The notes below the pieces were generated by a model that did not search any database, had not been told where the DNA came from, and saw only the letters and a list, made by a program, of their open reading frames with translations. Below, piece after piece: positions 16,353 through 24,603 of a stretch of 43,869 nucleotides of DNA. The stretch is taken from positions 38,959-82,827 of the forward strand of contig JABBCA010000041.1 of assembly GCA_018607135.1 (NCBI GenBank). The letters are read 5' to 3'. The position numbers were made by a program, and so were the translations under genes. The number at the start of each line of letters is the position of its first letter. Within the stretch, counting starts at the first letter, position 1. Source of the DNA: Opitutales bacterium. GTDB lineage: Bacteria > Verrucomicrobiota > Verrucomicrobiia > Opitutales > Coraliomargaritaceae.

Positions 16353-17183
16353 TCAACACTTCAAATCGGCGCCGGGCATGTCGATGCGTTGGCGCTTTCT
16401 TCCCCGGAAGTAGTGTAGGTCTTTGAAACCCTTCTTGATGAGCATGGGTTGGATCCAATCAAAGTGTTGCCCTATGGAGTCGGGGCGATGGGAATCGGAT
16501 CCGATTGTGAGCTTCACACCTAGCTCGCTTGCCCAATCGAGAATGAGCGGATCGGGGTGGACTTGATAGGCACCCTTGTTCAGGCCGCTGGTATTGACCT
16601 CGATGCAAATGTCTTGGTCGGCCACAGCTTGTAAAAATTCGCGAATCACCTCTTCGTGATCTTCTGGGATAAAGTCTCGAACAACACCGTAAGTTCGGAT
16701 GACGTCTGGATGCGACATACTATCATAGCGGCCCGATTGGGCGCCATCGATGAGATGGCGGAAGTAGCAGTCGGCGATGAGGTGGTCGTCTTTGACCTTC
16801 CTCTTTTTGAGCCAATCGATGTAGCTGTAGCAATGCGCATGGAGCGAACCGAGCACGAAGTCCCATGGGTATTCGTTGAGGATTTCGTCCATGGGCAGCA
16901 GTTGCGTTTCATCTGGAAAGACTTCAGCTTCGATACCGCAGAGCACTTCGAGGCCTTCGGGCTTCATCGCTTCAGCAGCCTCGTTGACCATTTCAATATA
17001 ATCGTCCAACTGATCGCGCTGCATACGGATTCCTTTTTGCCCAAAGGCCTCCCATTCCATCGGAATATGGCAAGTAAAGGTGATCAGGTCGAAGCCTTTG
17101 CTAAGTGCAAATTTTGCATACTCAATTGGGGCACCGGAAGCGTGACCGCAGAGAGGAGTGTGCATGTGGCAATCAATATTCAT
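16353..17183 (-). CDS. PHP-family phosphatase, probable histidinol-phosphatase (HisK type)
   Basis: The 276-residue PHP metal hydrolase has the trinuclear metal ligands in the usual order: [10 protein letters not shown] (His6, His8, His14), [27 protein letters not shown] and [11 protein letters not shown]. The HTPLCGHA start and overall length fit the HisK/HisJ histidinol-phosphatase group, which makes L-histidinol. A PHP tyrosine phosphatase of the CpsB/YwqE kind is the main alternative, because the gene just upstream (13 bp gap) encodes a low-molecular-weight tyrosine phosphatase. hisG is also in the window but about 8 kb away on the other strand. Family sure, substrate probable. Confidence 0.82.
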   Translation of the reverse strand: MNIDCHMHTPLCGHASGAPIEYAKFALSKGFDLITFTCHIPMEWEAFGQKGIRMQRDQLDDYIEMVNEAAEAMKPEGLEVLCGIEAEVFPDETQLLPMDEILNEYPWDFVLGSLHAHCYSYIDWLKKRKVKDDHLIADCYFRHLIDGAQSGRYDSMSHPDVIRTYGVVRDFIPEDHEEVIREFLQAVADQDICIEVNTSGLNKGAYQVHPDPLILDWASELGVKLTIGSDSHRPDSIGQHFDWIQPMLIKKGFKDLHYFRGRKRQRIDMPGADLKC

Positions 17184-17196
17184 TCGAGTAGCCTAG

Positions 17197-17658
17197 CTAG
17201 GACAGAGACTTTAGCAAATTCCGACAACCGTCTTCAATCAAGTCCATCACATGCTCGAATCCTTGATCGCCACCATAGTAGGGGTCGGGCACTTCGGTTA
17301 CGTCGTGCTCCGTGCAGTAGTCGCAGAAGAGTTGGATCTTATCCCAATGCTTCTTGTTGGGATCGAGGCGTCGTGCACCAGCGAGATTATCCTGATCCAT
17401 TGCAAGTATGAGGTCGTAGTAGTCAAGGTCGCGGCTGCTCAGTTGCTTTGACTTGCCGATAATCGGTATGCCACGCGCGCGCATGTTTTGCTGCATCCGC
17501 GCATCGGGAGGGCTGCCGACATGAAAGCCAATCGTGCCCGCCGATTCGATTTCAAACTGGTCGCTCAAGCCGGCAGCATCGACGAGATGTTGCAGCACGC
17601 AGTGACCTGCTGGTGAGCGGCAAATGTTGCCCATACAGAGAAAGAGGATGCGTTTCAT
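17197..17658 (-). CDS. low-molecular-weight protein-tyrosine phosphatase
   Basis: The 153-residue cytoplasmic enzyme has the P-loop CMGNICRS at residues 8-15 (Cys8 nucleophile, Arg14) at the very N-terminus and the general-acid loop VPDPYYGG near 126. Both are diagnostic. Length is normal. Members dephosphorylate protein tyrosines, often kinases controlling capsule export, but some act on small molecules or arginine phosphate. No tyrosine kinase or polysaccharide gene is nearby. The downstream PHP phosphatase gene begins 13 bp after the stop, so the two are almost surely cotranscribed. Confidence 0.93.
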   Translation of the reverse strand: MKRILFLCMGNICRSPAGHCVLQHLVDAAGLSDQFEIESAGTIGFHVGSPPDARMQQNMRARGIPIIGKSKQLSSRDLDYYDLILAMDQDNLAGARRLDPNKKHWDKIQLFCDYCTEHDVTEVPDPYYGGDQGFEHVMDLIEDGCRNLLKSLS

Positions 17659-17740
17659 GATCGAAGGAACACTGTAGCTCAGTAATTGGAGGTCGAACCA
17701 AGAATGTTTATTGTGCCCAATTTTCTCAGCTACAAATGGG

Positions 17741-17774
17741 TTGACTTATTTTTTTAACGTTAAATATCTAACGT
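17741..17774 (+). promoter_or_regulatory. candidate promoter/operator of small membrane protein gene
   Basis: TTGACT at 17741-17746 resembles a -35 box. A perfect inverted repeat ACGTTA-N6-TAACGT (17757-17774) covers the expected -10 region, where TATCTA lies at 17765-17770, and ends at the ATG. A regulator bound there would block the promoter, and the transcript would be nearly leaderless. Sequence pattern only. Confidence 0.35.
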
Positions 17775-18047
17775 ATGGAATTTGCTGGATTAATATCTTC
17801 TGTAATTGGCCTATTACTCATGATCATCTTTAGCATCGTTCTGTTGATACGTGCATTTCAAACTTCGATTTTATGGGGTTTAGGTTATTTGTTTATCCCG
17901 TTGGTGGGTCTATTCTTTTTGTTTATACATTGGGATGTCGCAAAATCTCCTTTCATGAAATGCTTTTTAGGGTTGGTTTTGGTCGTGGTTGGAGGGGTTT
18001 TAAACCCTGGAGTCGGTCAAGCGCTGTTAGATGGACTTGAAAATTAA
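17775..18047 (+). CDS. small hydrophobic membrane protein
   Basis: The 90-residue product is almost entirely hydrophobic. Predicted membrane segments are at about 5-27 (GLISSVIGLLLMIIFSIVLL), 33-52 (LWGLGYLFIPLVGLFFLFIH) and 60-78 (MKCFLGLVLVVVGGVL). No charged catalytic motif or known domain is recognised. It stands alone on the plus strand between two minus-strand units, behind a palindrome-containing promoter region. Codon use looks like coding sequence and the start is well placed, but the function is unknown. Confidence 0.6.
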   Translation: MEFAGLISSVIGLLLMIIFSIVLLIRAFQTSILWGLGYLFIPLVGLFFLFIHWDVAKSPFMKCFLGLVLVVVGGVLNPGVGQALLDGLEN

Positions 18048-18071
18048 AAAAATGGGTGCCGCGAAGGGCGC
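18046..18071 (-). terminator. candidate intrinsic terminator of dus gene
   Basis: Read on the minus strand, a short hairpin GCGCC-CTTCGC-GGCAC directly follows the stop codon and leads into a run of seven T after CCA. The stem has only five pairs including one wobble, so this is a weak but plausible terminator. The converging small membrane gene ends in the same T/A run. Confidence 0.4.
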
Positions 18072-19058
18072 TCATGAACAATGGTATTGCTCAATATGTT
18101 CCTTCGCAATGCGCTCGAGGTCTTCGATTTGATGGACGGTTCCCAGTGCACCACGAATTTTACGTGAGCCGGTCATTGATTTCGTGAGGGCAATGAATTT
18201 CGGGCGCATCCAACGTAAGTCGCCGTGTTTTTGCTCGCGGAAAGGGCGCGCCATCAGGCGGCGTGTATAGTCGATGATGTTCTCCCAGCGCTCAGGGATG
18301 GTCGGAGGGGGCGGAACAACGCCGTGTTCTAGTGTATGTTTGATTTCGCGGAAAATCCAGGGGTAGCCGAGTGCAGCACGTCCAATCATTAGCCCGGCGC
18401 ATTGTGTCTGTTCTCGAATCCGCAGGACATCTTCAGCGCTCCGGATGTTGCCATTTCCAATCACTGGAATGGTCAATTCCTCTGCGACTTCTGCGATAAT
18501 CGGCCAGTTGGCTTCGCCACTGTAGCCTTGGAGCTTGGTGCGGCCGTGGATGGCGAGTGCCTGTGCGCCTTCGCCTTCTACGATGTGGCCCACTTCTTTG
18601 GCAACAATGGTGTCGTCGTCCCAGCCAGTGCGTATTTTGACGGTGACTGGAGTTTCCGGCACGGCGTTGACCACTGCGGAGGTGACTTGCCCAAGTTTCT
18701 TAGGGTTGCGTAGCATGGAGGAGCCCGCATCCATGCAGATCACACGGTCGGCAGGACAGCCGAAGTTGATATCGATAAAGTCAGGGCGTAGGCGATCCGT
18801 TAGTAAACGCGCAGCTCGCCCCATCGATTCGGGGTTAGAGCCAAAAATCTGCACACCCATGGGGCGTTGTTCTTCGGTGAAATCGACTGTTTCCCATAGT
18901 TTGGGGTCATCGCGGTTGAGTGCATCGGCCTGCACAAACTCGGTGACCATGACATCAGCACCTTGTTCTTTGCACATTTGACGAAAGACGATGTCGGTAA
19001 ACCGAGCCATCGGAGCCAAATAGAGTGGGAATTTCCCATTTTCGAACCAAGGAAGCAT
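18072..19058 (-). CDS. tRNA-dihydrouridine synthase (Dus family)
   Basis: The 328-residue FMN-dependent enzyme reduces uridine to dihydrouridine in tRNA loops. The N-terminal TIM barrel starts [15 protein letters not shown]. The family signature [11 protein letters not shown] holds the catalytic cysteine and is followed by [41 protein letters not shown] and [15 protein letters not shown] make the FMN phosphate site. The C-terminal helical tRNA-binding domain is present. Overall pattern is DusB-like, but bacterial Dus subtypes are hard to separate by eye. It stands alone on the minus strand, divergent from the Cys-rich gene at 19182. Confidence 0.93.
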   Translation of the reverse strand: MLPWFENGKFPLYLAPMARFTDIVFRQMCKEQGADVMVTEFVQADALNRDDPKLWETVDFTEEQRPMGVQIFGSNPESMGRAARLLTDRLRPDFIDINFGCPADRVICMDAGSSMLRNPKKLGQVTSAVVNAVPETPVTVKIRTGWDDDTIVAKEVGHIVEGEGAQALAIHGRTKLQGYSGEANWPIIAEVAEELTIPVIGNGNIRSAEDVLRIREQTQCAGLMIGRAALGYPWIFREIKHTLEHGVVPPPPTIPERWENIIDYTRRLMARPFREQKHGDLRWMRPKFIALTKSMTGSRKIRGALGTVHQIEDLERIAKEHIEQYHCS

Positions 19059-19181
19059 AATAAATTAGAGAAGCTTGTATTTTTTGGAATAAAGTCGATG
19101 ATGGAACGTTCTTACTCACGATCTGTCCAAATTTATTCAGATGCGAAGTAACGAAAAGTTCTCTCTAATCCAAATCATATT

Positions 19182-19523
19182 ATGAAACAATTACTCATTC
19201 CAGTTCTTATGTTTGCGGCTGCTTTAACCGCTAATGCCCACTGTGGCTCTTGCGGCACTGGCGAGGCGCATGCTGAAAAGAAAGCCTGTGCTGAAGCTTG
19301 TGAAAAAGCCTGCTGTGAAAAGAAATGTGACAAAGCTGACAAAGCTGAGTGCGCAAAAGACAAGGCAGAGTGCTGCAGCGATAAGGCAGAGTGCTGCACG
19401 AAATCTGAGTGCTCTAAAGATAAAGCCGAATGTTCAAAAGACAAAGCGGAGTGCTCAAAAGAGCCTGCAGCAGCTGCAAAAGCGGCGGCAAAGCCACTCA
19501 TGTCTTGCTGCGCGAAAAAGTAG
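19182..19523 (+). CDS. exported Cys/Lys-rich repeat protein, metallothionein-like
   Basis: The product is 113 residues. A clear signal peptide (cleavage probably after TANA) leaves a mature part of about 94 residues with 17 cysteines, alternating with Lys, Glu, Asp and Ala. From about residue 50 a short repeat of the form (D)KAEC(C/S)(S/K)(D/K) recurs six or seven times. HCGSCGTGEAH at the mature N-terminus and MSCCAKK at the end add further Cys pairs. No known fold. High Cys content suggests metal binding, but export to an oxidising compartment is unlike classical metallothioneins; function is inferred. The gene is monocistronic, ending in a strong terminator. Repeat number could vary between strains. 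Confidence 0.72.
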   Translation: MKQLLIPVLMFAAALTANAHCGSCGTGEAHAEKKACAEACEKACCEKKCDKADKAECAKDKAECCSDKAECCTKSECSKDKAECSKDKAECSKEPAAAAKAAAKPLMSCCAKK

Positions 19524-19547
19524 GTCGCACTCACATCATCATTTTCC

Positions 19548-19580
19548 AAAGCTCCGTGGTTTCGACCGCGGAGCTTTTTT
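19548..19580 (+). terminator. strong intrinsic terminator
   Basis: A 12-bp stem (AAAGCTCCGTGG / CCGCGGAGCTTT, one wobble) with a 6-nt loop TTTCGA runs into TTTTTT. It lies 24 bp after the Cys-rich gene stop and is a textbook rho-independent terminator for that gene. Confidence 0.93.
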
Positions 19581-19596
19581 GTTTTGTGCATAGGTG

Positions 19597-19751
19597 TAAT
19601 ACCGAATGGAAAAATGTTTGATCGGGTAGTGCTGACTGGCCCAGTCAGCACGATTGCAAGCTGCAGGCTCGTCGGATGAATACGGTGTAGCGCACACCGC
19701 GCTACCGAATACGAAAGTATAAGGATCCAACTTTACTGAATTTGGTAGAAT
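19597..19751. repeat. MITE-like element, compact copy
   Basis: About 155 bp with ends TAATACCGAAT and ATTTGGTAGAATA, matching in inverse orientation the two arms of the element at 11264-11654. It contains a perfect 11-bp palindrome GTGCTGACTGG-C-CCAGTCAGCAC (19629-19651) and a second hairpin CGGTGT/ACACCG near 19683. No ORF. It lies between the Cys-rich gene terminator and the symporter gene. Confidence 0.8.
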
Positions 19752-19791
19752 ACCCGTTTCAAAAAAAATCGGTCTTAGATGCCTCATGATT

Positions 19792-19963
19792 AAAGGAGGA
19801 CGGACATTCTTGCCCGTCGGTTTTGGGTTTAACTTGTCGAGACAAGGACAGAAATGTCCTTGCTCCTTTGTGTCCCGATGAGGAAACGACATCTGCGCTG
19901 TGGTGTAAGTCGGACACTCTTGTCTGAGTCTTTACCGGGTGTGGGTTAGGCAAGAGTGCCTAA
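19792..19963. repeat. cluster of short hairpin repeats (CGGACA-type)
   Basis: Five small palindromes lie in 172 bp: CGGACATTCTTGCCCG (19801-19816), CTTGTC-GA-GACAAG (19833-19846), AAGGACAGAAATGTCCTT (19844-19861), CGGACACTCTTGTCTG (19911-19926) and TTAGGCAAGAGTGCCTAA (19946-19963). Several share a GGACA-N4-TGTCC core, and AAAGGAG/CTCCTTT enclose the first three. The last one overlaps the stop codon of the symporter gene. With the MITE-like element it fills the 436-bp gap 19524-19959. It looks like another family of dispersed intergenic hairpins with no protein partner in view. Confidence 0.65.
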
Positions 19964-21537
19964 GCTGCATCTTGCTGGTCACTTTGCTTGCCGCAGTAAC
20001 CGACTAAAAAGGTCCATGTGGTGCCGATCACGATCAACCACGTCCATCCAAGGGGGAGTATGCCCAATTTGATCAGTGTGAGTAGAATCGCGCAAATGAG
20101 TGCGCCGCTGACCATTGCGAGCCAGTTGCATGCGTCGGACCCGCGCTTTGTGAGTAGTCCAAGCAGGAAGACTCCGAGTAATGCACCGTAGGTGACGCTC
20201 ACGATTTGAAAGCTCAGCCAAAGGAATCCGTCGGCGTCTTTAAGCGCCCAAGCGACCGTCGATAAGATCAGTCCAAAAAACACCACGAAGCCACGTGAAA
20301 TCCAGATGTCGGGTAGTTTTTGAGAGTCCTTGGAGACAAGTGGGCGATAGAGGTCAACAAGTGCGGAAGAGCTGAGCGCACCCATTGCTGAGTCGAGGCT
20401 CGACATCGCCGCTGCGAGCACGCCAACCAAAAGTAAACCGCGTAAACCTGCGGGCAGTTCGTTGGCTATGAACCAGGGGAATACTTTATCGGCTTTGATG
20501 GTGCGGACACCATCAATCACAGCATGGGGCAGTGAGGGATCGGCGTGGACTTGATAATAAGCGAAAAGGGCAATCCCGACGAACAGGAAAAGGGCTGCGA
20601 CTGGTATGGAAACCATTCCGCTGAGAATCACACTGCGTCGCGCAGATTTCACGTTCTTACAGGTGAGCATGCGTTGCGTCAGGTCTTGGTCGGTTCCAAA
20701 CGCTGCAGTGGTGCTGATGAAGCCAAAAAGCACTGCGATGTAGAAGAGTTTCGAATCATTGAGCCACGCAGCGAAGCCTTCCCCTTGAGGTGTGAACCGA
20801 AAGATATCGAAGCGATGGTTCTCACTTCCGATGTCAAGGATCGTTTGCCAGCCGATGCTGTGCGCAATAAAGCCAATGAGAACTAAGCCCGAGCTGATGA
20901 AGACGAAGGCCTGAAGCACATCGGTCCAGATAATTCCTCGGATACCCCCGCTACCAGTATAGGCAATGGCTATAATTGTAAATGCGGCAAGGCACCAAAT
21001 AAAGGGGAGTCCAAGTATCAAGCTTAGCCCGGTCGAAGCGATCATCAACCGCACTGCTGACGCCAGTAGGCGTGTAATGATAAAAAAAGCTGAGGCGGCA
21101 TAGCGGGTTTTATTGCCGAAGCGTTTGGCTAAGAAGTCATAGATCGTCAGACTCTCTGCGGCGTAGAAGGCTCCGAGAAACAGGAATGCGATGAAAATCC
21201 GCGCAAAGAATGAGCCGACACCCATTTGTAAGTAGCTCATGTTCTCGGAAAATCCTGCGCCTGGGGTTCCCAAAAAAGTCGCGGCACTAACCTCAGTGGC
21301 TACCAGTGAACCGAGCACCGCAAGCCAAGGCATTTGACGGCTGCCTGTAATGAAATCCTCGGAATCGTCGCCTTTGCGGGATTGATAAAAGCCGATACCT
21401 AGAACCGCTGCAAAGTAAAGCAGCACGATGAGACCGTCGATCAAAGTAAGGTTATCCAACACGAGCAGCAAATTGTGGTGAAGGTAAGCAGACGTCAAGC
21501 CGAGCCCTTTCTGCTCGACATGTATCTTGCGGAGCAA
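19960..21537 (-). CDS. sodium:solute symporter (SSS family)
   Basis: This inner-membrane transporter of up to 525 residues has about 13 hydrophobic helices. Family landmarks include SRQMPWLAVLGSLVATEVSAATFLGTPG (helices 1-2), YDFLAKRFG, GGIRGIIWTDVLQAFVF (helix 6) and the conserved LLLVGVLAAAMSSLDSAMGALSS segment with the sodium-site serines. It uses the sodium gradient to import a sugar, amino acid, sialic acid or similar; the substrate cannot be read from sequence. The start is uncertain: the first 25 or so residues are unlike the family, and an internal GTG or TTG near residue 22-28 would fit better and leave room for the promoter of the divergent gene starting at 21552. A hairpin overlaps its stop codon. 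Confidence 0.88.
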   Translation of the reverse strand: MLRKIHVEQKGLGLTSAYLHHNLLLVLDNLTLIDGLIVLLYFAAVLGIGFYQSRKGDDSEDFITGSRQMPWLAVLGSLVATEVSAATFLGTPGAGFSENMSYLQMGVGSFFARIFIAFLFLGAFYAAESLTIYDFLAKRFGNKTRYAASAFFIITRLLASAVRLMIASTGLSLILGLPFIWCLAAFTIIAIAYTGSGGIRGIIWTDVLQAFVFISSGLVLIGFIAHSIGWQTILDIGSENHRFDIFRFTPQGEGFAAWLNDSKLFYIAVLFGFISTTAAFGTDQDLTQRMLTCKNVKSARRSVILSGMVSIPVAALFLFVGIALFAYYQVHADPSLPHAVIDGVRTIKADKVFPWFIANELPAGLRGLLLVGVLAAAMSSLDSAMGALSSSALVDLYRPLVSKDSQKLPDIWISRGFVVFFGLILSTVAWALKDADGFLWLSFQIVSVTYGALLGVFLLGLLTKRGSDACNWLAMVSGALICAILLTLIKLGILPLGWTWLIVIGTTWTFLVGYCGKQSDQQDAA

Positions 21538-21551
21538 AAGTATAGACGCAT

Positions 21552-21932
21552 ATGAGTCGCCCTAAAACTGCCTTAATTGTTGATGATGAGCCGCATCTCC
21601 GAATGTATATTAAGCTTATTTTGAAACAGCTTGGGTTTACTGAATTTTACGAAGCGAAGAATGGCCAAGAAGCCATTGAAATGTATGAACGTTGGACGCC
21701 AGATATTACAATGATGGATGTAAATATGCCAGTGAAAGAAGGCATGGAGGCGCTCGAAGAGATCATGCAAATAGATTCTGAGGCGATCGTTGTGATGACG
21801 ACCTCGGTGGCTTCTCGTCAAGCGGTGGAACGCAGTGTAGAACTGGGCGCGTCTCATTACATCCGAAAAGATACCCCTAAGGATGAGGTCGTAAATATTC
21901 TAGGGGAACTAATCAAAGAGATCTGGGAGTAA
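21552..21932 (+). CDS. CheY-like single-domain response regulator
   Basis: The 126-residue protein is a receiver domain alone, with no output domain. The acidic pocket is Asp11-Asp12, the phospho-acceptor Asp56 in MMDVNMP, the switch threonine Thr84 and the conserved lysine Lys106, although the usual Lys-Pro is Lys-Asp here. It probably signals by protein-protein contact. It starts an operon with a 64-residue protein and a GspE/PilB ATPase, suggesting it regulates a pilus or secretion motor. No histidine kinase is nearby. Confidence 0.9.
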   Translation: MSRPKTALIVDDEPHLRMYIKLILKQLGFTEFYEAKNGQEAIEMYERWTPDITMMDVNMPVKEGMEALEEIMQIDSEAIVVMTTSVASRQAVERSVELGASHYIRKDTPKDEVVNILGELIKEIWE

Positions 21933-21947
21933 AATTTATCTACTATT

Positions 21948-22142
21948 ATGACGGATCAAGACGATACACGTAAGCGCGCTGGAACGATTTTCAATCAAGC
22001 ACACGAGGTGCGTTATTCGTATCAAGCGATGATGGAAGAAGTCGAGGAGGAGCGTCTCCATTCTGTCGTTGGTCGTGAGTTAATTGATGCAGTAGAAATC
22101 AATCAAATTTTTGCACGTCGTCGTCGAAAAATTAAGAAGTAA
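21948..22142 (+). CDS. small charged protein between CheY-like and GspE genes
   Basis: The product is 64 residues, highly charged and probably helical, with an acidic middle (MMEEVEEERL) and a basic tail (FARRRRKIKK). No domain recognised and no signal peptide. It begins 15 bp after the response-regulator stop, and its TAA overlaps the ATG of the GspE gene by one base, so translation is coupled. Position suggests a small partner or adaptor of the ATPase or the receiver protein; that is inference. The tight spacing is the main reason to believe it is real. Confidence 0.65.
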   Translation: MTDQDDTRKRAGTIFNQAHEVRYSYQAMMEEVEEERLHSVVGRELIDAVEINQIFARRRRKIKK

Positions 22143-23845
22143 TGAGTTTAAATATCCGCGATAAGCTACAACAGCAGCACATTCTAATCTCGAATGAGGT
22201 GTATGAGCGTGCATTGTTGAATGCCGATGAAGGCACCCTCGATTTAATCGAATACCTTATCGAAGAAGCGATTGTGGATAAGCCCGTAGCGTGTCGTATT
22301 TGGAGCGATTATATCGAATCTGCTTACGTTGATCCGCTTTCCACAATTATTAGTGACGATGCGGTCGCTTGCATCCCTTTAGAGATTGCTCGCAAGGGCA
22401 ATGTCATGCCCCTATACGAGATTGAGGGAGCATTGACCGTAGCAATGCCCGATCCTCATAATGACAAGTTGATCAGTCGCTTATCCGCGATCGCCAACAA
22501 AGAGGTGAGCGCAGTTTTTTGCCTCAGCGGAGAGGTCAAAGATGCGATTGAGCTGCACTACAACTCGGAGAAAAGTGTTAAAGAATTAATCGAGCAACTT
22601 GAGCGGAGCCAAGGTGAGATTTTAACCAATTTCAGTCCTGAGCAACTTGCTGAGCTGAGTGAGTCGGATTCGATCATTAGCCTTACCGAGTCGATTCTGT
22701 TGCTTGCGATCAAGGAGCGGGCCTCTGATATACATATTGAGCCGAAGAAGGATATTACAAATATTCGCTTTCGTATCGACGGACGATTGAGGAATATGTT
22801 CGTAGTTGCTGCGGCACTACACGCTCCGCTTAAGTCACGTATTAAGATCTTATCAGACTTGGATATTGCGGAGAGTCGTTTTCCGCAGGATGGCCGGTTT
22901 TCTTTGCCCCTAGGCTCCGAAAGTGTGAATTTTCGCGTATCTTTGATTCCTACGGTGAATGGGGAGAAGCTTGTTTTACGTATTCTCGCGCTAACTGGTA
23001 AACGAGATTTCCGCACTCTGGATCAGATGCTGGTCTCGCAAACGATCTTGCAGCCGTTCAAGCGTGTGGTGCGAAGTCCTAATGGAATGGTCTTTGTGAC
23101 TGGCCCCACGGGGTCTGGTAAGTCGACGACGCTCTATGCAGCTCTCCACGAAATCAACACGCCGGGGGTGAATATCTCGACGATTGAAGATCCTGTGGAA
23201 ACTCGCATGGACGGTATCATCCAATCGCAGGTGAATAATAAGATTGATTTGAAATTTTCGACAATGCTGCGCTCTTTGTTGCGCCAGGATCCAGACGTTA
23301 TTTTGGTAGGAGAAATTCGCGACCTTGAGACCGCGAAAATTGCAACTGAGGCAGCGCTGACTGGTCACCTTGTTTTTTCGACTTTGCACACCAATAATGC
23401 GATTCAGGCGGTCGTGCGTTTGGTTGAGATCGGGATCGAGCCTTATATGGTCGCTCCTTCGATTCTCGCTGTAGTGGGCCAGCGACTGGCCGCCCAGATC
23501 TGCGGTAATTGTAAGCGTGCTTATAATCCAGATGCAGAAGTCTTAAATCGCTATTTTGATGATACGGATGAGTTAGAGCTAAAACCTGTCTTTTACGATG
23601 GCCGAGGCTGCTCACACTGTCGTAACACTGGATACCACGGGCGAATTGCGTTTCATGAAATGGCGCTGGTGACAGAAGAGATGCGGGCGCTCATTACCAA
23701 TCGTGCATCCGATTCAGAACTTGCTGTGGCAGCAAAGAAAGTAGGCTATCGTCCGCTTCGTTATGATGGCCTTAAGAAGGTGTTACTCGGTTACACCACG
23801 ACCGATGAACTCGAAAAGCATGCATCCTTAGATTGGATCAGCTAA
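22142..23845 (+). CDS. GspE/PilB-family secretion or pilus assembly ATPase
   Basis: The 567-residue cytoplasmic hexameric ATPase powers type II secretion or type IV pilus extension. The N-terminal MshEN-type domain covers about 1-150. The catalytic part has GPTGSGKSTT (Walker A, about 321-330), the Asp box near IEDPVE, VILVGEIRD (Walker B, about 384) and the His box STLHTNN. The zinc-binding C-terminal module has CGNC (about 454) and CSHC (about 490), as in GspE and PilB and unlike PilT. Partner genes (platform protein, pilins, secretin) are not in the window, so pilus versus secretion cannot be decided. Third gene of the CheY-like operon. Confidence 0.93.
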   Translation: MSLNIRDKLQQQHILISNEVYERALLNADEGTLDLIEYLIEEAIVDKPVACRIWSDYIESAYVDPLSTIISDDAVACIPLEIARKGNVMPLYEIEGALTVAMPDPHNDKLISRLSAIANKEVSAVFCLSGEVKDAIELHYNSEKSVKELIEQLERSQGEILTNFSPEQLAELSESDSIISLTESILLLAIKERASDIHIEPKKDITNIRFRIDGRLRNMFVVAAALHAPLKSRIKILSDLDIAESRFPQDGRFSLPLGSESVNFRVSLIPTVNGEKLVLRILALTGKRDFRTLDQMLVSQTILQPFKRVVRSPNGMVFVTGPTGSGKSTTLYAALHEINTPGVNISTIEDPVETRMDGIIQSQVNNKIDLKFSTMLRSLLRQDPDVILVGEIRDLETAKIATEAALTGHLVFSTLHTNNAIQAVVRLVEIGIEPYMVAPSILAVVGQRLAAQICGNCKRAYNPDAEVLNRYFDDTDELELKPVFYDGRGCSHCRNTGYHGRIAFHEMALVTEEMRALITNRASDSELAVAAKKVGYRPLRYDGLKKVLLGYTTTDELEKHASLDWIS

Positions 23846-23859
23846 GCTGGACTGATTGA

Positions 23860-24603
23860 TCACTCTGGCACTTTAACATCGTAGATATAGCCGACACCGT
23901 GAACGGTGCGAAACGCATCGAGGCTTAAGTCGTTACGTTTGTATAGATCACGTATTTTAACGATGTATTGATCCAGCGAGCGACTGCGCACATCTGCGTG
24001 TATGCCCCACACTGCATGAATCAAATTTTTACGTGTGAGGACCGAATTTTGGTGAGTGGCAAGATAAACGAAAATGCCGAGTTCTTTACGTCCGATTCCT
24101 TCAGTGTTTCCATTTGGAAAAGTGATTTCAAGGCGTTGCGGATTGACCTCTGCCCCGCAAAATCCGAAGGGGTCGTCATTTGTGGTGACGTTATTGGTGA
24201 TGTTTCCATCATTCGCAGTTTCCGCGCGCCGCAGCACTGCGTGTATGCGCGCGATGAGTTCAGGGAAGCCAAAGGGCTTGGTAATGTAATCATCGCCTCC
24301 CATCTCAAGCGCTTTAACTTTTTGAACTTCATCATTTTCTCCGGTTAAAAAGATAACGGGAGTTTCATTACCATTCTTACGAAGCTCTCGCATCAGGGAG
24401 AGGCCAGACTGATCTGGCAGGTGTAAGTCAAGTAAGACGAGGTTTGCGAAATTTGTTTTTAAAAAACGCTCTACGTGCGCAGCCTCATGGCATATTTGGC
24501 TCTGCATGCCTCCGATCTCCAACTGGGTTGCTATCAGGGTTGCGAGGTCGTGGTCGTCTTCGGCAACGATAATCAAAGGTTTTGGTGAAGGCGTGTTATT
24601 CAT
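23860..24603 (-). CDS. OmpR/PhoB-family response regulator
   Basis: The 247-residue protein has an N-terminal receiver domain (about 8-125; acidic pair Asp16-Asp17, phospho-acceptor Asp59 in LLDLHLPD, switch Thr in FLTGEND, Lys in ITKPF). A polar Asn-rich linker leads to a C-terminal winged-helix DNA-binding domain (about 150-243; RKELGIFVYLATHQNSVLTR, RSRSLDQYIVKIR recognition helix, TVHGVGYIY wing). No sensor kinase is adjacent. Its ATG overlaps the stop of the peroxiredoxin gene (ATGA), so it is cotranscribed with it, hinting at a link to oxidative stress. Confidence 0.93.
   Translation of the reverse strand: MNNTPSPKPLIIVAEDDHDLATLIATQLEIGGMQSQICHEAAHVERFLKTNFANLVLLDLHLPDQSGLSLMRELRKNGNETPVIFLTGENDEVQKVKALEMGGDDYITKPFGFPELIARIHAVLRRAETANDGNITNNVTTNDDPFGFCGAEVNPQRLEITFPNGNTEGIGRKELGIFVYLATHQNSVLTRKNLIHAVWGIHADVRSRSLDQYIVKIRDLYKRNDLSLDAFRTVHGVGYIYDVKVPE

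Noticed and set aside
19539-19953. Two minus-strand frames in the gap before the symporter
   Set aside because: They run through the terminator, the MITE-like element and the hairpin cluster, so they are repeat artefacts.
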